Shown: positions 1 to 6,970 of the stretch, one piece after another
Layout of the letters: each line of letters starts with the position of its first letter
How positions within the stretch are numbered: position 1 is the stretch's first letter
Assembly (NCBI GenBank): GCA_028691175.1
Contig: JAQUZU010000034.1
Span: forward strand, 3,639 to 18,048
Length of the DNA: 14,410 nucleotides
Source of the DNA: Candidatus Kapaibacterium sp.
GTDB lineage: Bacteria; Bacteroidota; Ignavibacteria; Kapaibacteriales; UBA2268
Reading direction: 5' to 3'
Made by a program: the position numbers and the translations under genes
The notes under the pieces: model-generated
Database searches by the model: none
What the model was told of the DNA's origin: nothing
What the model saw: the letters and a program-made list of their open reading frames with translations, nothing else

Positions 1-671
1 AAGAACTCGAACGCCGGCAACGCGAAGAAGAGCGCAAAAAGAAAGAAGAACAAGAGCAAAAGGAATTCCAAAAGCGTCATAAGGAAAAACTTGAAAAAAA
101 GAAGCGTATCGAGAAACGGCAAAAGCAGCGCAAAAAAATCGAAATGCGAAAAGTACGGAAAATCGTTAACTTTCCGTTTCAGACTTTGTTTCACGTTTGT
201 ACTTTGATAACGACGTTATATTTTGTTGTAGTCTTTTTTGGCAAAGGTGTCGAAATTTATAAGTCGGTCTATAACTCGCTAATTTTGTTTACAGCGCTTT
301 ATTTGGGCTTTGGAATAGCGGTTGTTGCAATATTTATGATTATGTCCGTCTCGAAGGAAAAAGAATTGCTGGAAGAACTTGCTCTGCTGGAAGAGAAAAA
401 GAAGGCGGAGGAAGAGGCGAAATTGCAGAAAATGAAAGATGCTGAGCAAGAGATTCGCGATTTTACAAGAAGTAAATTGCAGGAACAGCCAAAACTGCCG
501 GATGATATTTTAAATATTGATTTGGAAAATGAGGCTATGAATTCGGTTGGACTGATGGACGACGAAATTCCGCCGCTCGAGCCGGATGAAATGAGTGAAG
601 TTGAGGCAGATGAATTGATGCCGGATGAAGCTCCGCTTGAAGATGTTACTACAGAAAATAAAGCAAACTAA
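1..671 (+). CDS. Coiled-coil protein with two membrane segments, 5' end outside the window (partial)
   Basis: The reading frame is open from position 3 to the stop at 669-671, so the gene begins before the window; the ATG at 144 is internal. 222 residues are visible. Residues 1-50 are a very charged Glu/Lys/Arg/Gln helix (ELERRQREEERKKKEE style). Two hydrophobic segments follow at about 61-80 and 91-115, with a short loop between them. Next comes a second Glu/Lys coiled coil at 116-165 (KEKELLEELALLEEKKK), then an acidic, Pro-containing tail at 166-222. This predicts a helical hairpin in the inner membrane with cytoplasmic coils on both sides. It lies 11 nt upstream of a fliA-like gene and is probably cotranscribed with it, so a role in flagellar assembly, placement or regulation is possible but only inferred from position. 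I do not recognise the family; low-complexity coils make homology calls unreliable. Confidence 0.8.
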   Translation, partial: ELERRQREEERKKKEEQEQKEFQKRHKEKLEKKKRIEKRQKQRKKIEMRKVRKIVNFPFQTLFHVCTLITTLYFVVVFFGKGVEIYKSVYNSLILFTALYLGFGIAVVAIFMIMSVSKEKELLEELALLEEKKKAEEEAKLQKMKDAEQEIRDFTRSKLQEQPKLPDDILNIDLENEAMNSVGLMDDEIPPLEPDEMSEVEADELMPDEAPLEDVTTENKAN

Positions 672-682
672 CGGAATAGAAT

Positions 683-1459
683 ATGGCGCTGAATGAAAAA
701 AATACTGCCGAGCTATGGGATAATTATTTTGAAGATCGCAATCCGGAAAATAAACGTCTTGTTATGGGTGAATACATTCGCCTGGTTCGCTATGTGATGC
801 AATCAATGACTTTGCCGTCGAATTCCGTGCTCAATTCCGAGGATTTTTTACACATTGGAATTCTTGGATTAAACGAGGCTATCGAACGCTTCGAGCCTGA
901 AAAAGGCGTGAAATTCGAAAGTTATGCAACCGTGCGCATTAAAGGAGTAATCCTTGATGAAATGCGCCGGCTCGATTGGCTCTCTCGAACTGCCCGCAAG
1001 AGGGCACAGGAACTAACACAGGTTACAGATGCCATTCGCTGCAGAAATAATGGAAGTGTAACTACGGAAGAGATAATTAAGGAACTTAAAATATCGGAAG
1101 AGGAATATCAGTCATATCTGCAGGCGGCGGAAGCGGCTCGCTCGACTTATGCAATGAATGAAAATACACAGGTCGCGGTCGGAACAGATGATTACGACTT
1201 TATGGACGAAATTCCGGATATTTACTCTAAGAGTATTATCGATACAATTGAGCAAGACGAACGTGTCGGCAATATCAAGCTCTATCTGAAATCTCTCAGC
1301 GAAAAAAATCGTTTGGTTATTACGCTATACTATTACGAAGAGTTGAACTTTAAGGAAATCGGCGAAGTACTGAAAATTTCCGAAAGCCGTGTGTGCCAAA
1401 TTCACGGGCAAGTGTTGAAAGAACTGAGACAAAAACTGCAAGAGATAGAAAATGCTTGA
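683..1459 (+). CDS. fliA: RNA polymerase sigma factor, FliA/WhiG (sigma-28) family
   Basis: 258 residues, the normal length for sigma-28. Region 2 is at about 25-110: a core-binding helix with SEDFLHIGILGLNEAIERFEP, then the -10 recognition stretch VKFESYATVRIKGVILDEMRRLDW, which is characteristic of FliA/WhiG. Region 3 covers about 111-155. Region 4 is at about 190-255 with the helix-turn-helix LNFKEIGEVLKISESRVCQIH, which contacts the -35 element. The family directs core RNA polymerase to late flagellar and chemotaxis promoters, usually under control of the anti-sigma factor FlgM. No flgM is visible here. A GGAA Shine-Dalgarno-like sequence lies about 9 nt before the ATG. The gene overlaps the following HDOD gene by 8 nt, suggesting translational coupling. 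No sigma-28 promoter sequence was recognised inside the window. In a flagellum-less organism a WhiG-like stress or development role would be the alternative. Confidence 0.9.
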   Translation: MALNEKNTAELWDNYFEDRNPENKRLVMGEYIRLVRYVMQSMTLPSNSVLNSEDFLHIGILGLNEAIERFEPEKGVKFESYATVRIKGVILDEMRRLDWLSRTARKRAQELTQVTDAIRCRNNGSVTTEEIIKELKISEEEYQSYLQAAEAARSTYAMNENTQVAVGTDDYDFMDEIPDIYSKSIIDTIEQDERVGNIKLYLKSLSEKNRLVITLYYYEELNFKEIGEVLKISESRVCQIHGQVLKELRQKLQEIENA

Positions 1460-2405
1460 TATAAAATTGCGTAGACGTCTTGAAACAATGACGCGAATAC
1501 CGACAATTCCGTACGTAATTTCGCAAGTATTGGCTGCGGTCGATAACGAAAATCTCAGTGCGTCCGCACTTGCAAAGATGATTGAGAGAGATCAAACTTT
1601 AACCATGCGCGTACTGACGGTGGCTAATTCGCCGTTTTATGGCTTTTCGCGCCGCATTTCTACAATCGATCTTGCAATTGTTATTCTCGGATTGAATACC
1701 ATTAAAGAAATTGTAATGAGCCTTGCGATTCAGAAGTTTTTTACAAATGTAGGCAAAACGCTTTTCGACGTGAAGGGATTCTGGAAATACTCGGTTTTAT
1801 GCGGTGCGGCGGGGAGAGTGCTTGCCCGCAAAATGGAGTACAAGCTTGCCGGCGAAGCATTTGTGGCCGGCTTGGTGCATGATATAGGTATTTTGATTTT
1901 AATTCAATATTTTGCATCTGATTTTGCGGAAATCAGAAAAAAGCAGCGAAACAACGGCATGACATTTGTCGAAGCCGAAAACGCTGTTTTGCATTGCACT
2001 CACGCAGATATTGGCGCGTGGCTTGCCCGTAAATGGAAATTGCCCGAAAATATCGAGCAGGCGGTGCTGTTTCATCATTTGGATTATGTAGAAGCAAAAC
2101 TTATCCACACGAGAATGCAGAGAAAGAAAAAAAATTCCGATGAAGATTTCGACCAACCTCTTACAATTATTGTGGCACTTTCCGAGTGGTTCGCTGCGCA
2201 GATGGGCTTTAAGTCATGGGCGTGCGAAGATTTAAGGCAATCAAACCTGTTCCTCGCCGATGACCTTATCGAGGAAATGAGCGACCACGACCTACTCAGT
2301 CCGGATAGCGTTATTGAAGTGATTAAGCAGGAAATCCAAGACGAATACCTGAAAGCAAGTACGCTAAACGAAATGATAAATAAGCAAGTGCCGTTATATA
2401 AATAG
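1452..2405 (+). CDS. HDOD domain signalling protein
   Basis: 317 residues. The HDOD domain spans about 13-215: RIPTIPYVISQVLAAVDNE at the start, the central ANSPFYGFSRRISTIDLAIVILGL block typical of HDOD, then LVHDIGILIL (HD pair at 143-144) and HADIGAWLARKWKLPENIEQAVLFHH. The family is related to HD-type phosphohydrolases; many members are thought to act in signalling by protein or nucleotide binding rather than catalysis. Here several HD-type His/Asp residues remain, so activity cannot be excluded. The C-terminal part (about 215-317) has no clear domain. The start ATG lies inside the end of the sigma-factor gene (8-nt overlap), so the two are almost certainly coexpressed. HDOD genes are common near flagellar and chemotaxis genes, which fits a motility-control role by inference. 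The stop codon directly abuts that of the convergent gene. Confidence 0.88.
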   Translation: MLDIKLRRRLETMTRIPTIPYVISQVLAAVDNENLSASALAKMIERDQTLTMRVLTVANSPFYGFSRRISTIDLAIVILGLNTIKEIVMSLAIQKFFTNVGKTLFDVKGFWKYSVLCGAAGRVLARKMEYKLAGEAFVAGLVHDIGILILIQYFASDFAEIRKKQRNNGMTFVEAENAVLHCTHADIGAWLARKWKLPENIEQAVLFHHLDYVEAKLIHTRMQRKKKNSDEDFDQPLTIIVALSEWFAAQMGFKSWACEDLRQSNLFLADDLIEEMSDHDLLSPDSVIEVIKQEIQDEYLKASTLNEMINKQVPLYK

Positions 2406-3251
2406 TTACAGCGGACGCAAAACCGAGATTCCGAGCGATGAGGTGTTGCGCTCCAGATATTCTGCCAAAGTACTGTCAATTATTACGCATTTCTTTGCAC
2501 TGGAAGCGTGCATAAAGTGCAATTTTCCGTTGTTTTTCCGCAATGCCAGCCCCACATGCGAATAATCTAATCCCGCTTTGCCGGTTACGATTGCAATCAT
2601 GTCGCCTGAAGAAATGTCTCTCTCAATCTTGCCGAATTCCGCTTTCGGAATATAGAAGCGTTTGCAGGCATTTATCCGGTTTTCATTTGCAACAATTTTC
2701 TTGACCATCTCCGGCGAATTTTTCAGCGCAGAATAGAAGTTCGGGTGAGTACTCATGAAATTGAGTTTTGAGGAGAAGAGTATTCCGCCGAGTTCCTGCG
2801 ACAAGTCTTTGATTATTCCAAGGTCTTCGTTGCTGCGAATCCATTCGGACGTGTAGTGCGAGCGTGATGAATAGTCGTTTAAAATGCCACCGCGATAGCG
2901 AATTTTAGTCAATTCGCGCTCAAATGCCGGAATTGTGTATTCGCCGAGTTGTGCGAGATGTGCGAGTGAAATCACGGTTTCGCAGAAAGTAACGCAGTCG
3001 AATCCATCGAAAGTATAGGTTAATTCCTCGCTTTCATTTTCGTCAAGTGTGCCGCCAATATATGGCTTGCCGAGAAATAGCTGCCCGATTGACGCCACAT
3101 ATTCGCCTATATTGCCTGATTTCGAAATGCTTTTCAATGCTTCGAGAGCCTGTGGCAGAGTGTCAATTGCATCAGATGCGGCGAATGTCTTGCCGGTTGC
3201 GGCGACTGCACCAAGCAACGCGATTTTCATAAAATTTCTTCTGGTGGTCAT
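2406..3251 (-). CDS. DUF1460 family amidase-like protein with Tat signal
   Basis: 281 residues. The N-terminus TRRNFMKIALLGAVAATGKTF has the twin-arginine pattern (RR followed by N-F-M-K) and a short hydrophobic stretch, indicating Tat export as a folded protein. The mature part matches DUF1460 (PF07313, N-acetylmuramoyl-L-alanine amidase-like, NlpC/P60-type fold). Visible signatures are GKPYIGGTLD at 61-70, catalytic Cys86 in FDCVTFCET, His232 in YSHVGLALR and His248 in FMHASSAK. The likely role is peptidoglycan peptide turnover in the periplasm; the substrate is not proven. It is the last gene of a four-gene minus-strand operon: its ATG directly follows the rnhA TAA, with a GAGG ribosome-binding site inside the end of rnhA. 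No terminator is visible after it; its TAA abuts the HDOD stop codon. Confidence 0.85.
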   Translation of the reverse strand: MTTRRNFMKIALLGAVAATGKTFAASDAIDTLPQALEALKSISKSGNIGEYVASIGQLFLGKPYIGGTLDENESEELTYTFDGFDCVTFCETVISLAHLAQLGEYTIPAFERELTKIRYRGGILNDYSSRSHYTSEWIRSNEDLGIIKDLSQELGGILFSSKLNFMSTHPNFYSALKNSPEMVKKIVANENRINACKRFYIPKAEFGKIERDISSGDMIAIVTGKAGLDYSHVGLALRKNNGKLHFMHASSAKKCVIIDSTLAEYLERNTSSLGISVLRPL

Positions 3252-3752
3252 TTATTGCCTCATAAAAGAATTGTTGGAGCGTTCGTAATTTTCGTCGATA
3301 CGGTCTTCGTGGTTCATTGCCGCCGCTTTCGCGAGTTGATCGCAGCGTTCGTTGTCGATAATTCCGGTATGAGCACTCACATGCACGAATTTAGGAGCAC
3401 ATTTCTGAACCATCGTATCGAGTTCACTCCATAATTCGGGATTTAAAACCTGTTCTTTATTCGACTTCCGCCAGTTGTTGCGTTTCCAGCCTGTTATCCA
3501 GTTTTTTTGAATTGCCGAAACAACCAGATTCGAGTCCGTGTAAATTGTAATATCGTATTCAGTCGGATTTTTCAAAGCCTTTAGGGCGTTTATAACTGCC
3601 ATGATTTCCATGCGGTTATTGGTTGTGTGGCGAAAGCCCTCCGAAATTTCTTTGCGGTAATTTCCGCACATCAGGACTGCCGCATATCCGCCCGCTCCGG
3701 GATTGCCGAGGCACGCCCCGTCAGTATATATAATGATTTGCTTCTTTGCCAT
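3252..3752 (-). CDS. rnhA: Ribonuclease HI
   Basis: 166 residues (E. coli RNase HI is 155). It cleaves the RNA strand of RNA-DNA hybrids in a metal-dependent reaction, removing primers and R-loops in the cytoplasm. All catalytic carboxylates are visible: Asp11 in YTDGACLGNPG, Glu49 in NNRMEIMAV, Asp73 in IYTDSNLV and Asp138 in NERCDQLA, with the supporting His128 in VSAHTG. The basic handle KNWITGWKRNNWRKSNK (about 83-99) that binds the hybrid is present, so this is the bacterial HI type rather than a handle-less archaeal or retroviral type. A short, non-conserved tail of about 20 residues follows. It lies 3 nt after the tsaC-like gene and touches the DUF1460 gene, so it is probably part of one transcript. 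Confidence 0.96.
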   Translation of the reverse strand: MAKKQIIIYTDGACLGNPGAGGYAAVLMCGNYRKEISEGFRHTTNNRMEIMAVINALKALKNPTEYDITIYTDSNLVVSAIQKNWITGWKRNNWRKSNKEQVLNPELWSELDTMVQKCAPKFVHVSAHTGIIDNERCDQLAKAAAMNHEDRIDENYERSNNSFMRQ

Positions 3753-3755
3753 TTG

Positions 3756-4370
3756 CTATAATTTGATGTGAATACACTCTTCGATTTCCTCTTTCGGAAC
3801 TGTGCCGAGACGCAGTATCTTCGGTTTATCAACTATGGAAATGATAGTTGATTCCAAGCCGTAATTGGAATGTCCCGCGACTACAACATCGAATTTTCCG
3901 TTAAACTTCCGGAAAACATCTTCAGACGTATTTAACGATTTCTCGCCGGAAATATTGGCTGATGTTGCCGCAATTGGTCTGCCGAATGCAGATATTAATT
4001 TCAAACATGTTGCATCGGACGGATAGCGAATCGAAATTGTTTTCATTCCGGAGGTGATTGAGTCCGAAACCATGGAATTTTTTGAAGCAATTATTGCGAG
4101 CGGACCCGGCAGGAAGCGCTCCGCCAAAGTATAGAATAATTTGCCCGGATTATCCAAAAGCGAGACCGCCATCTCAAGCGAGGACACATGGGCAGAAAGC
4201 GGCTTGCCAAGGTCGCGCGATTTCACGGAATAAATTTCCGCACACGCCTGCGGATTGAAAATATCTGCACCAATGCCGAAAACCGTTTCGGTGGGGAAGG
4301 CGATGACTTGCCCGCTTTCAAGCGCATCAATCGCGAAAGATATATCGATATTTATGTCTATAATCTGCAT
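3756..4370 (-). CDS. tsaC: L-threonylcarbamoyladenylate synthase, TsaC/Sua5/YrdC family
   Basis: 204 residues, matching the single-domain TsaC/YrdC form, without the C-terminal domain of long Sua5 proteins. The family makes threonylcarbamoyl-AMP from threonine, bicarbonate and ATP, the first step of tRNA t6A37 modification in the cytoplasm. Signatures along the chain are IAFPTETVFGIGAD (24-36), EIYSVKSRDLGKPLSAHV (45-62) with the substrate-binding Lys and Arg, LPGPLAII (87-94), ISIRYPSD (112-119), AATSANISGE (134-143) and GLESTIISI near the end. It starts 1 nt after the DUF1232 stop codon and ends 3 nt before rnhA. A YciO-type paralogue without t6A activity cannot be formally excluded, but the SANISGE and KSR.LGKPLS blocks fit the active enzyme. 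Confidence 0.9.
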   Translation of the reverse strand: MQIIDINIDISFAIDALESGQVIAFPTETVFGIGADIFNPQACAEIYSVKSRDLGKPLSAHVSSLEMAVSLLDNPGKLFYTLAERFLPGPLAIIASKNSMVSDSITSGMKTISIRYPSDATCLKLISAFGRPIAATSANISGEKSLNTSEDVFRKFNGKFDVVVAGHSNYGLESTIISIVDKPKILRLGTVPKEEIEECIHIKL

Positions 4371-4371
4371 T

Positions 4372-4743
4372 TTATTTGCGTAGCGAGATTTTTTGCATCA
4401 TTTGCTCGGCTTGGTCTCTATGAACTTGCTTTATGTGAAAGAAAACCGTGATAAATGCCAGCGTTAAGACCGCCATATCGTCCGTATAGCCGGCGAGCGG
4501 AATGAAATCGGGGACAGCGTCCAGCGGGAAAATGTAATATCCGAGCGTGCCGATAATTGTCATTTTGGCTTTCTTCGGCGTGTCGTGGTCGAGCAAAACA
4601 TAGTATAGCGTTAAAATTTTTTTTATCGCTTTTCTGCCGACTTTCAAGACAGATTTTTTTAGTTTGCTCATGAGCGAACCGTCTGAATAGAAATCGGCGA
4701 AATTGTCAGTGTTTATGCGGTTTATATCGATATTTTTATCCAT
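4372..4743 (-). CDS. DUF1232 (YkvA-like) small membrane protein
   Basis: 123 residues. The core at about 50-105 carries the DUF1232 signature: LDHDTPKKAKMTIIGTLGYY followed by the IFPLDAVPDFIPLAGYTDDMAVL block, with the conserved P-x-D-x-x-P-D-x-I-P and Asp-Asp. Two weak hydrophobic helices, about 62-80 and 90-104, suggest membrane association. The function of this family is not established. It is the first gene of the minus-strand operon leading into tsaC. Its ATG is preceded by an A/T-rich leader without a clear Shine-Dalgarno sequence, which is common in Bacteroidota-like genomes. The charged N-terminal 45 residues show no recognisable domain. Confidence 0.82.
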   Translation of the reverse strand: MDKNIDINRINTDNFADFYSDGSLMSKLKKSVLKVGRKAIKKILTLYYVLLDHDTPKKAKMTIIGTLGYYIFPLDAVPDFIPLAGYTDDMAVLTLAFITVFFHIKQVHRDQAEQMMQKISLRK

Positions 4744-4983
4744 GAAAAAAGCATTGATGCCGTTGTTGTTGTGAAATTTTAAAAACGTATAGACAGATAA
4801 GTTCGGAAAATATTTTAAAAAATGTTTGGTTATAAAAAAAAAATTCCTTAATTTTATATGTTAGAAAAAAGACAACTTTCGAAAAGTGTCAAGAAATATA
4901 CACATTACGTCATTTTGAGATAATTTCGGACGTGCTTTTTTCTGCAGTAACTAACTAATTGTATAACAAATGAAAGAGGAAAG
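4744..4983. other. Divergent A/T-rich intergenic region
   Basis: This 240-bp stretch separates two divergent transcription units and must hold promoters for both. It is strongly A/T-rich with an A-tract near 4839-4848. I found no convincing -35/-10 pair on either strand and no sigma-28 or Bacteroidota-type TAnnTTTG motif. The only clear signal is the AGAGGAAAG ribosome-binding site just before the ATG at 4984. Confidence 0.5.
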
Positions 4984-5853
4984 ATGGGTAAACTATATGT
5001 AGTTGCATCCAGGATTATCTTATTTATGATCCTCCCTATTCTGTTCATCGGCTTGACTGATGACGCTTATGCTGCGCGACGGAAGAAACGTAAATCCAGA
5101 CGCCGTGCGGTTTCTGCCCGCTCCTATAACCCCAAACAAACCAAAAAGCAAGCATTGGAGACTTTGCGAAACGGTTCTGATGTTTTATCTTCATTAGCCG
5201 GATTGTCTTCAGAAGAAGGCGAAGAGGGAGTAGATTTGACTCCTAACTTCATCGAAAGACAATACAGCGATTTGTATGAAACCGACAGAAACCTCCAAGA
5301 TGCTGACCAAGAAGGTGAAGATTTGGACGAACTCGAAATGGAAGATGACGTTATCGTCGATGTTGATAATTTCAAAATGCTGTGGATGAGTTTTATGGGT
5401 GAGGGTGATGATGAAAACGGTGGAATGATGACTTGTGGCATTACGAAGCAGGATTTGATGGATAATGTCATGGATTGGCTCGGAACGCCGTATCTGTTTG
5501 GTGGGACAAGCCGCAGAGCAATTGACTGCTCGGCATTTGTTCGCCAGATGTATTTAACAGCCGGAAATATTATGTTGCCACGTACTGCCAGAGAACAAAT
5601 CGGCGTAGGCTTAAAAGTTGCGAGGAAAAATCTCCAATTTGGCGATATGATATTCTTCCATACAAGAAAAGAAGTTTACGTGTCGCATGTCGGAATTTAT
5701 TTGGGCGATAATCTGTTTGCTCATGCAAGTTCGAGATATGGAGTTACCGTTTCTTCGCTGGAGAGTGAATACTACGACAAACGTTTTATCGGTGCTCAGA
5801 GAATCACGCAAAAAGACATGGTTAAGTTGAGCATGGAAGAGAAAAACTTTTAG
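4984..5853 (+). CDS. Secreted NlpC/P60 family peptidoglycan endopeptidase
   Basis: 289 residues. A Sec signal peptide covers 1-30 (hydrophobic IILFMILPILFIGL, cleavage probably after DDAYA). The mature start is extremely basic (ARRKKRKSRRR, 31-41), followed by a Ser/Glu/Asp-rich linker at about 65-145 with acidic runs such as EGEDLDELEMEDD. The NlpC/P60 domain is at about 153-275: GTPYLFGGTSRRAIDCSAFV with catalytic Cys182, VSHVGIYLGDN with His235, and LFAHASSRYGV with His247. The family cleaves peptidoglycan stem peptides in the periplasm. Basic and acidic blocks in tandem are unusual and might bind wall polymer or hold the enzyme inactive; that is speculation. The start is supported by AGAGGAAAG six to seven bases upstream. 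It is a single-gene unit ended by the hairpin at 5877-5907. Confidence 0.88.
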   Translation: MGKLYVVASRIILFMILPILFIGLTDDAYAARRKKRKSRRRAVSARSYNPKQTKKQALETLRNGSDVLSSLAGLSSEEGEEGVDLTPNFIERQYSDLYETDRNLQDADQEGEDLDELEMEDDVIVDVDNFKMLWMSFMGEGDDENGGMMTCGITKQDLMDNVMDWLGTPYLFGGTSRRAIDCSAFVRQMYLTAGNIMLPRTAREQIGVGLKVARKNLQFGDMIFFHTRKEVYVSHVGIYLGDNLFAHASSRYGVTVSSLESEYYDKRFIGAQRITQKDMVKLSMEEKNF

Positions 5854-5876
5854 ACGTATTTTATATAGTATCATAA

Positions 5877-5911
5877 AGTCTGTAGGCATTAATGCTTGCA
5901 GGCTTTTCTTT
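5877..5911 (+). terminator. Rho-independent terminator after the NlpC/P60 gene
   Basis: A 13-nt left arm (5877-5889, AGTCTGTAGGCAT) pairs with 5892-5904 (ATGCTTGCAGGCT) with three G-U wobbles, and TTTTCTTTT follows directly. In practice the central TTAA forms the loop. It begins 23 nt after the stop codon. Confidence 0.75.
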
Positions 5912-5929
5912 TGTTTCCGCGCCCGTGGG

Positions 5930-5999
5930 TGTGACAGCCGTGACAGCCAAAATCATACTGCCCCGACAGAATACCAAATCCGCTGTCACGGCTGTCACA
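5930..5999 (+). repeat. 70-bp hairpin element, copy A
   Basis: Perfect 18-bp inverted arms (TGTGACAGCCGTGACAGC at the left), each made of two tandem 9-mers ending in GTGACAGC, enclose a 34-bp asymmetric core. The core holds CATACTGCCCCGACAGAATA, identical in all three copies in the window. The core is identical to that of copy B (7074-7143) but in opposite orientation. Immediately to the left, GCCCGTGGG resembles a shortened second hairpin of the module found beside copies B and C. Confidence 0.9.
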
Positions 6000-6124
6000 T
6001 TTATTCAGAAAAATTCCTGTATTTGAAAAAAAAACGCATTATTAATGCTAATTTTTTTTTATATTTGCCTTCTGAATTTAATACTTTGAACACAACATTT
6101 ATTATATATAAGGACATCTAAAAA
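6000..6124. other. A/T-rich leader before the orphan gene
   Basis: It contains a run of A (6026-6034), the small palindrome GCATTATTAATGC and a run of T (6051-6060), together resembling a weak bidirectional terminator. An AAGGA ribosome-binding site lies at about 6110-6114. TATATTTG at 6060-6067 fits the Bacteroidota -7 motif TAnnTTTG, but no -33 TTTG is found at the proper distance, so the promoter is unresolved. Confidence 0.35.
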
Positions 6125-6589
6125 ATGGAAGGCATTGATCATCTCGCACCGAAAACGGACTATGCGGACGAAGCAACCGAAGCAATGAATTTATTCCACT
6201 CTACACTGGCAAACCTCGTGCCCGTATTTCAGAAAACTGAAGTAAAATGGAACATGCTCGACAGTAACGACGACTTCTACTCACTTGCAGAGGCGCTCTA
6301 TAACATAATCGTAATTTCGAAATTTGAGGCATTAGCAGAGGCTAAGCATCTCGAACTAAAGGAATTTGCACACTACGGCTTCTTCCACAAAACGCTCGCA
6401 GACCACAACTATATCGAAGTTGTTTCGCCGGACTATCCGAACAGCATCCTTGCATTCGACTACGTCGCTTCTAAAAACAGCCCGTTCGACGTTATTTATT
6501 GCCACAGACTTAACGCACAAGGCGCAATCATCGACCGCGACCTCGAGGTTGGATTTGCTACGTCTTCCTTTAATTTTAGGTTTAGATAA
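6125..6589 (+). CDS. Hypothetical protein, 154 residues
   Basis: I do not recognise this protein. It begins MEGIDHLAPKTDYADEATEA, has no signal peptide or membrane segment, and appears to be a soluble, acidic, mixed alpha/beta protein. The middle (about 55-95) is helical (ALYNIIVISKFEALAEAKHLELKEF), and the end carries aromatic/hydrophobic strands (SILAFDYVASKNSPFDVIYCH). An AAGGA site about 11 nt upstream supports the ATG. Codons ending in C are frequent (GAC, TAC, AAC, CTC), more than in the flagellar-side genes; this may mean strong expression or a different origin. It is alone in its unit: copy A of the 70-bp element lies upstream, and the repeat block begins right after its TAA, so its C-terminus may have been reshaped by the repeat. 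That last point is inference. Confidence 0.65.
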   Translation: MEGIDHLAPKTDYADEATEAMNLFHSTLANLVPVFQKTEVKWNMLDSNDDFYSLAEALYNIIVISKFEALAEAKHLELKEFAHYGFFHKTLADHNYIEVVSPDYPNSILAFDYVASKNSPFDVIYCHRLNAQGAIIDRDLEVGFATSSFNFRFR

Positions 6590-6603
6590 CCCGTTCGTGG
6601 GGA

Positions 6604-6833
6604 GTCATTGCGGGCTTGACCCGGAATACTCAGGAGGTAACTCCCCAACATTGGAAACCTCCCCAACTCCTCCAAAGGAGGGGAATAAGAGAAAGGAAAT
6701 CGTCATTGCGGGCTTGACCCGGAATACTCAGGAGGTAACTCCCCAACATTGGAAACCTCCCCAACTCCTCCAAAGGAGGGGAATAAGAGAAAGGAAATCG
6801 TCATTGCGGGCTTGACCCGGAATACTCAGGAGG
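6604..6833. repeat. 98-bp tandem repeat, about 2.35 copies
   Basis: Units at 6604-6701 and 6702-6799 are followed by a 34-nt partial unit at 6800-6833. Each begins GTCATTGCGGGCTTGACCCG, whose reverse complement matches the first hairpin of the modules at 6971 and 13077. Each full unit also contains a CTCC/GGAG-type hairpin around CTCCTCCAAAGGAGGGG. There are no unique spacers, so it is not a CRISPR array. Confidence 0.9.
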
Positions 6834-6852
6834 CGTACATTCTTCTACCAAG

Positions 6853-6874
6853 ACAAGGGGATAAATCCCCTTGT
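6853..6874. repeat. 22-nt palindrome, ACAAGGG family
   Basis: ACAAGGGGA and TCCCCTTGT form a 9-bp stem around a TAAA loop. The same 22-nt layout (ACAAGGG-N8-CCCTTGT) recurs at 6893-6914 and 14363-14384. Confidence 0.7.
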
Positions 6875-6892
6875 TATCTCTGTATTCTTTTA

Positions 6893-6914
6893 ACAAGGGG
6901 TTTCAACCCCTTGT
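6893..6914. repeat. 22-nt palindrome, ACAAGGG family
   Basis: ACAAGGGGTT pairs with AACCCCTTGT around TC. It lies 18 nt after the preceding family member and has the same length and outer arms but a different centre. Confidence 0.7.
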
Positions 6915-6970
6915 GCGAGTGTATCGGGCAAGGAAGAGACAAGTGTGAAGCAACAATCTCCCTTGTAGAA

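Noticed and set aside
4744..4983. Sigma-28 promoter for the NlpC/P60 gene or the DUF1232 operon
   Set aside because: No TAAA...GCCGATAA-like pair on either strand despite the nearby fliA.
6060..6067. Bacteroidota-type -7 promoter motif TATATTTG
   Set aside because: No -33 TTTG at the expected distance, and the A/T-rich context makes a chance match likely; mentioned only as a possibility.
6604..6833. Possible CRISPR array
   Set aside because: The 98-bp units are directly adjacent with no unique spacers, and no cas genes are present.
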